DNA of 64,000 nucleotides from positions 24,416-88,415 of the forward strand of contig JBGUJZ010000021.1 in the NCBI GenBank assembly GCA_045114175.1. Reading direction: 5' to 3'. The notes under the pieces are model-generated. The model made no database searches. It saw nothing but the letters and a program-made list of their open reading frames with translations, and had not been told where the DNA came from. Source of the DNA: Cacconaster sp045114175. Lineage in GTDB: Bacteria; Bacteroidota; Bacteroidia; Bacteroidales; UBA932. Positions 61,863-64,000 of this stretch are shown here, piece after piece (within the stretch, counting starts at the first letter, position 1; each line of letters begins with the position of its first letter). The position numbers were made by a program, and so were the translations under genes.

Positions 61863-63182
61863 ATGAAGAAACTGTATCAACCTGTTTCGGCTGAAGAGGC
61901 CGTCAAGGTCATCAAATCGGGAGATCATGTCCACATCAGCTCGGTCTCCAATGTCCCGCAGTGCCTGATCAAAGCCCTGTGCGACCGGGGCCGGACGGGA
62001 GAGCTGAAGAACGTCTATATCCACCACCTTCACACCGAGGGTGCCGCTCCATATGTCAATCCCGAATTCGAGGGAATCTTCCAGCACAACGCTTTCTTCG
62101 TGGGCGCCAACGTACGCGAGAGCGTGCAGAAAGGACTGGCTGACTATATCCCCGTCTTCCTGGGCGAAACCTCGAGGCTCTACCGTGAGCGCTACATCAA
62201 ATGCAACGTGGCGATGATCCAGGTGTGTCCGCCCGACAGATTCGGTTACGTTTCGCTGGGTCCCTCCGTCGATGCCACGCTGGCCGCCATGGAGAGCGCC
62301 GAGTTTGTCATTGCGGTGGTTAACAAGCACGTGCCGCGCACCTTCGGCGATTCGCTGGTTCACATCAGCCGGATTGATCTGTTCGTGGAAGACGATACGC
62401 CTCTGGTTACGGTCGAAATGCCAGAGCCCAACGAGGTGGAAAAGACTATCGGTCGCTACTGCGCCGAACTGATCGAAGACGGAGCCTGCCTCCAAATGGG
62501 CATCGGTTCCATCCCCAACGCAATCCTCTCCTGCCTCCACAACCACAAGGACATCGGCATCCACACCGAGATGTTCTCCGACGGCATCCTGCCGCTGGTC
62601 AAAAAAGGAGTCATTACCGGCAACAACAAGAAAGTGGACCGCGGCAAAATCGTCTCTACGTTCGTCATGGGTTCGCAGAAGATTTATAGTTTCATCGACG
62701 GCAATCCCCAGGTCGTGATGAAAGACGTCGAGTACACGAACGATCCCTTCATCATCTCCCAAAACCCCAAGATGACCGCCATCAACTCCGCCATCCAGAT
62801 CGACCTTTCCGGCCAGGTGTGCGCTGATTCGTTGGGAGAGCGCATTTATTCCGGCGTCGGCGGCCAGATCGACTATGTTTACGGCGCCTCCCGTTCCAAG
62901 GGCGGCAAGGCCATCATCGCCATGCCCTCCACCACCCGCAAGGGCATCAACAAGATCGTACCGGTGCTGGACCTGGGCTCCGGTGCCGTCACTACCCGCA
63001 ACCATATCCACTGGTTCATCACCGAATATGGTGCGGTCAACCTCTACGGCCGCTCACTGCAGGAACGCGCCCGCCTGATTATTTCGGTGGCGCACCCACA
63101 GTACCAGCAGCAGCTGGACGAGGCGGCTTTCAAGCGTTTCGGCCCGCATTACCACTATATCTGGGGACACAGCCATGTTTAG
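61863..63182 (+). CDS. Acetyl-CoA hydrolase/transferase family CoA-transferase
   Basis: 439 residues from ATG 61863, which gives the expected N-terminus (YQPVSAEEAVKVIKSGDHV). Family motifs: QMGIGSIPNAILSCL, GIHTEMFSDG with Glu236 at the position of the catalytic glutamate of 4-hydroxybutyrate CoA-transferase, and GVGGQIDYVYGASRSKGGKAIIAMPST near the C-terminus. Moves CoA between carboxylic acids such as acetate and butyrate or 4-hydroxybutyrate; exact acids not deducible. The hairpin at 61828 leaves no room for its own promoter, so expression depends on read-through or the hairpin is part of its leader. Confidence 0.88.
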   Translation: MKKLYQPVSAEEAVKVIKSGDHVHISSVSNVPQCLIKALCDRGRTGELKNVYIHHLHTEGAAPYVNPEFEGIFQHNAFFVGANVRESVQKGLADYIPVFLGETSRLYRERYIKCNVAMIQVCPPDRFGYVSLGPSVDATLAAMESAEFVIAVVNKHVPRTFGDSLVHISRIDLFVEDDTPLVTVEMPEPNEVEKTIGRYCAELIEDGACLQMGIGSIPNAILSCLHNHKDIGIHTEMFSDGILPLVKKGVITGNNKKVDRGKIVSTFVMGSQKIYSFIDGNPQVVMKDVEYTNDPFIISQNPKMTAINSAIQIDLSGQVCADSLGERIYSGVGGQIDYVYGASRSKGGKAIIAMPSTTRKGINKIVPVLDLGSGAVTTRNHIHWFITEYGAVNLYGRSLQERARLIISVAHPQYQQQLDEAAFKRFGPHYHYIWGHSHV

Positions 63183-63768
63183 CGGCATCAGTTTCGTAGA
63201 GATCTTCGGCGCGTTCATCGTGATGGCGGCCATTATCGACATTTTCGGGTCAATCCCCATCTTCATGAACATGAAGGAGCAGAACAAGACCATCAAGGCG
63301 GGACAAGCCTGCCTTACGGCCCTCGCGCTGTTCCTGGCCTTTTTCTTTGCCGGAGATGCGCTGCTGAAGCTGTTCGGGATTGACGCCGCCTCGTTTGCCG
63401 TGGCGGGAGCGTTTGTCCTCTTTATCTTGGCCGTGGAGATGATTCTCGGCCGGGAAATCATTAAGAATGAAGGCGGTAAGGGCGGCGCCAGCATCGTCCC
63501 TATCGCCTTTCCGCTGATTGCAGGCCCCGGCGCACTGACGGCTCTGCTCTCGCTCCGAGCGGACTACGCGGTGATCAATATCATCATCGCGCTGCTGCTC
63601 AATATCCTGCTGGATTATATCGTTATCCGCTCACTGGATAAGATTCAAAGAATACTGGGTGAAAACTTGATTTTCATCCTGCGGAAATTTTTCGGGGTCA
63701 TCCTATTGGCCATCGCGGTTAATATGTTCGTAAACAATATCCTGGCAATTATTGCCTCAGTCAAATGA
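63175..63768 (+). CDS. MarC family (UPF0056) integral membrane protein
   Basis: 197 residues with six predicted membrane segments. FGAFIVMAAIIDIFGSIPIFM and the repeat-like FPLIAGPGALTALL match MarC/UPF0056. Function unknown; the early link to multiple antibiotic resistance was not upheld. Overlaps the CoA-transferase by 8 nt and the next gene by 4 nt (ATGA). Confidence 0.9.
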   Translation: MFSGISFVEIFGAFIVMAAIIDIFGSIPIFMNMKEQNKTIKAGQACLTALALFLAFFFAGDALLKLFGIDAASFAVAGAFVLFILAVEMILGREIIKNEGGKGGASIVPIAFPLIAGPGALTALLSLRADYAVINIIIALLLNILLDYIVIRSLDKIQRILGENLIFILRKFFGVILLAIAVNMFVNNILAIIASVK

Positions 63769-64000
63769 TGAGTCTTTTCACGGGTTCGGGAGTCGGTCCG
63801 ACGCTCTTGTATATGGCCTTGTCTATCGCCATGGGACTGCTGTTGGGCAGAATTAGGATTGCCCGCGTTTCGCTGGGCATCACCTGGGTCCTTTTTGTAG
63901 GTATCGCATTGAGCGCCTGCGGAGTATCGCTCAACCACGATATGCTGCACGTCATCAAGGAACTCGGGTTGATCCTTTTCGTCGTGGCGGTGGGATTGCA
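63765..64000 (+). CDS. AspT/YidE-type transporter, 3' end cut by window
   Basis: 78 codons visible from ATG 63765, overlapping the marC stop as ATGA. The N-terminus MMSLFTGSGVGPTLLYMALSI, then GLLLGRIRIARVSLGITWVLFVGIALS and ELGLILFVVAVGLQ matches the duplicated membrane domain of aspartate:alanine exchanger (AspT) family proteins. Substrate unknown. Confidence 0.78.
   Translation, partial: MMSLFTGSGVGPTLLYMALSIAMGLLLGRIRIARVSLGITWVLFVGIALSACGVSLNHDMLHVIKELGLILFVVAVGL

Overview
The window looks like a chromosomal segment of a high-GC Bacteroidales bacterium (phylum Bacteroidota). The support is: many -7 boxes of the Bacteroidota form TAnnTTTG; few Shine-Dalgarno sequences; Bacteroidota-specific families (DUF4295, DUF4374, DUF4199, Porin_10, fimbrillin-like lipoproteins); and characteristic fusions such as AmgK-RapZ and paired cobalamin enzymes. 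No phage, IS or CRISPR sequence was seen. The genus cannot be named from the sequence alone.

Layout. 1-2.0 kb (minus): truncated UDP-sugar epimerase, tRNA-Glu(CTC), RluA-type pseudouridine synthase. 2.0-7.3 kb (plus): two surface-type lipoproteins, an 88-nt palindrome and dnaK with a bidirectional terminator. 7.3-11.8 kb (minus): Porin_10 porin, a MurU-like nucleotidyltransferase and an AmgK-RapZ fusion. 11.8-18.6 kb (minus): tRNA-Ser(GGA), LolC/E-type permease, pheT, ftsY, an Asp/Glu racemase and a cysteine-desulfidase-like protein. 18.7-24.0 kb (minus): thrS-infC-rpmI-rplT-lepB-rpmB-rpmG-DUF4295, where infC appears to start at AUC. 24.0-30.8 kb: DUF4199 plus a glycosyltransferase on the plus strand, then bactofilin, lpdA and secA on the minus strand.

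30.9-58.1 kb is an unbroken minus-strand run of 23 genes for corrinoids, headed by a cobalamin riboswitch. Read in the direction of transcription it holds: a TonB-dependent receptor and a DUF4374 lipoprotein; cbiA; btuF-btuC-btuD; a secreted CbiK chelatase; a membrane-anchored CobN/HmuS-like chelatase with three small membrane partners, two of them ExbB- and ExbD-like; then pduO, cbiP, cobD, cbiB, cbiH-C, cbiE-T, cbiG-F, cbiJ-D, cobU, cobT, cobS and cobC. The order covers uptake, an extracytoplasmic metal-handling module, ring synthesis by the anaerobic (early cobalt) route, adenosylation, and nucleotide-loop assembly. CbiL, the uroporphyrinogen methyltransferase and lower-ligand synthesis are not in the window. 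Back to back with this run, a second cobalamin riboswitch on the plus strand heads a second TonB receptor and a second CbiK-like lipoprotein. A perfect 11-bp terminator hairpin follows, then an acetyl-CoA hydrolase/transferase, a MarC protein and the start of an AspT-type transporter.

The observations most worth following are: the extracytoplasmic chelatase module inside the B12 operon; a family of covarying palindromic repeats sitting in frame inside the coding sequences of at least three unrelated cytosolic enzymes; and the AUC start of infC behind a strong Shine-Dalgarno sequence.
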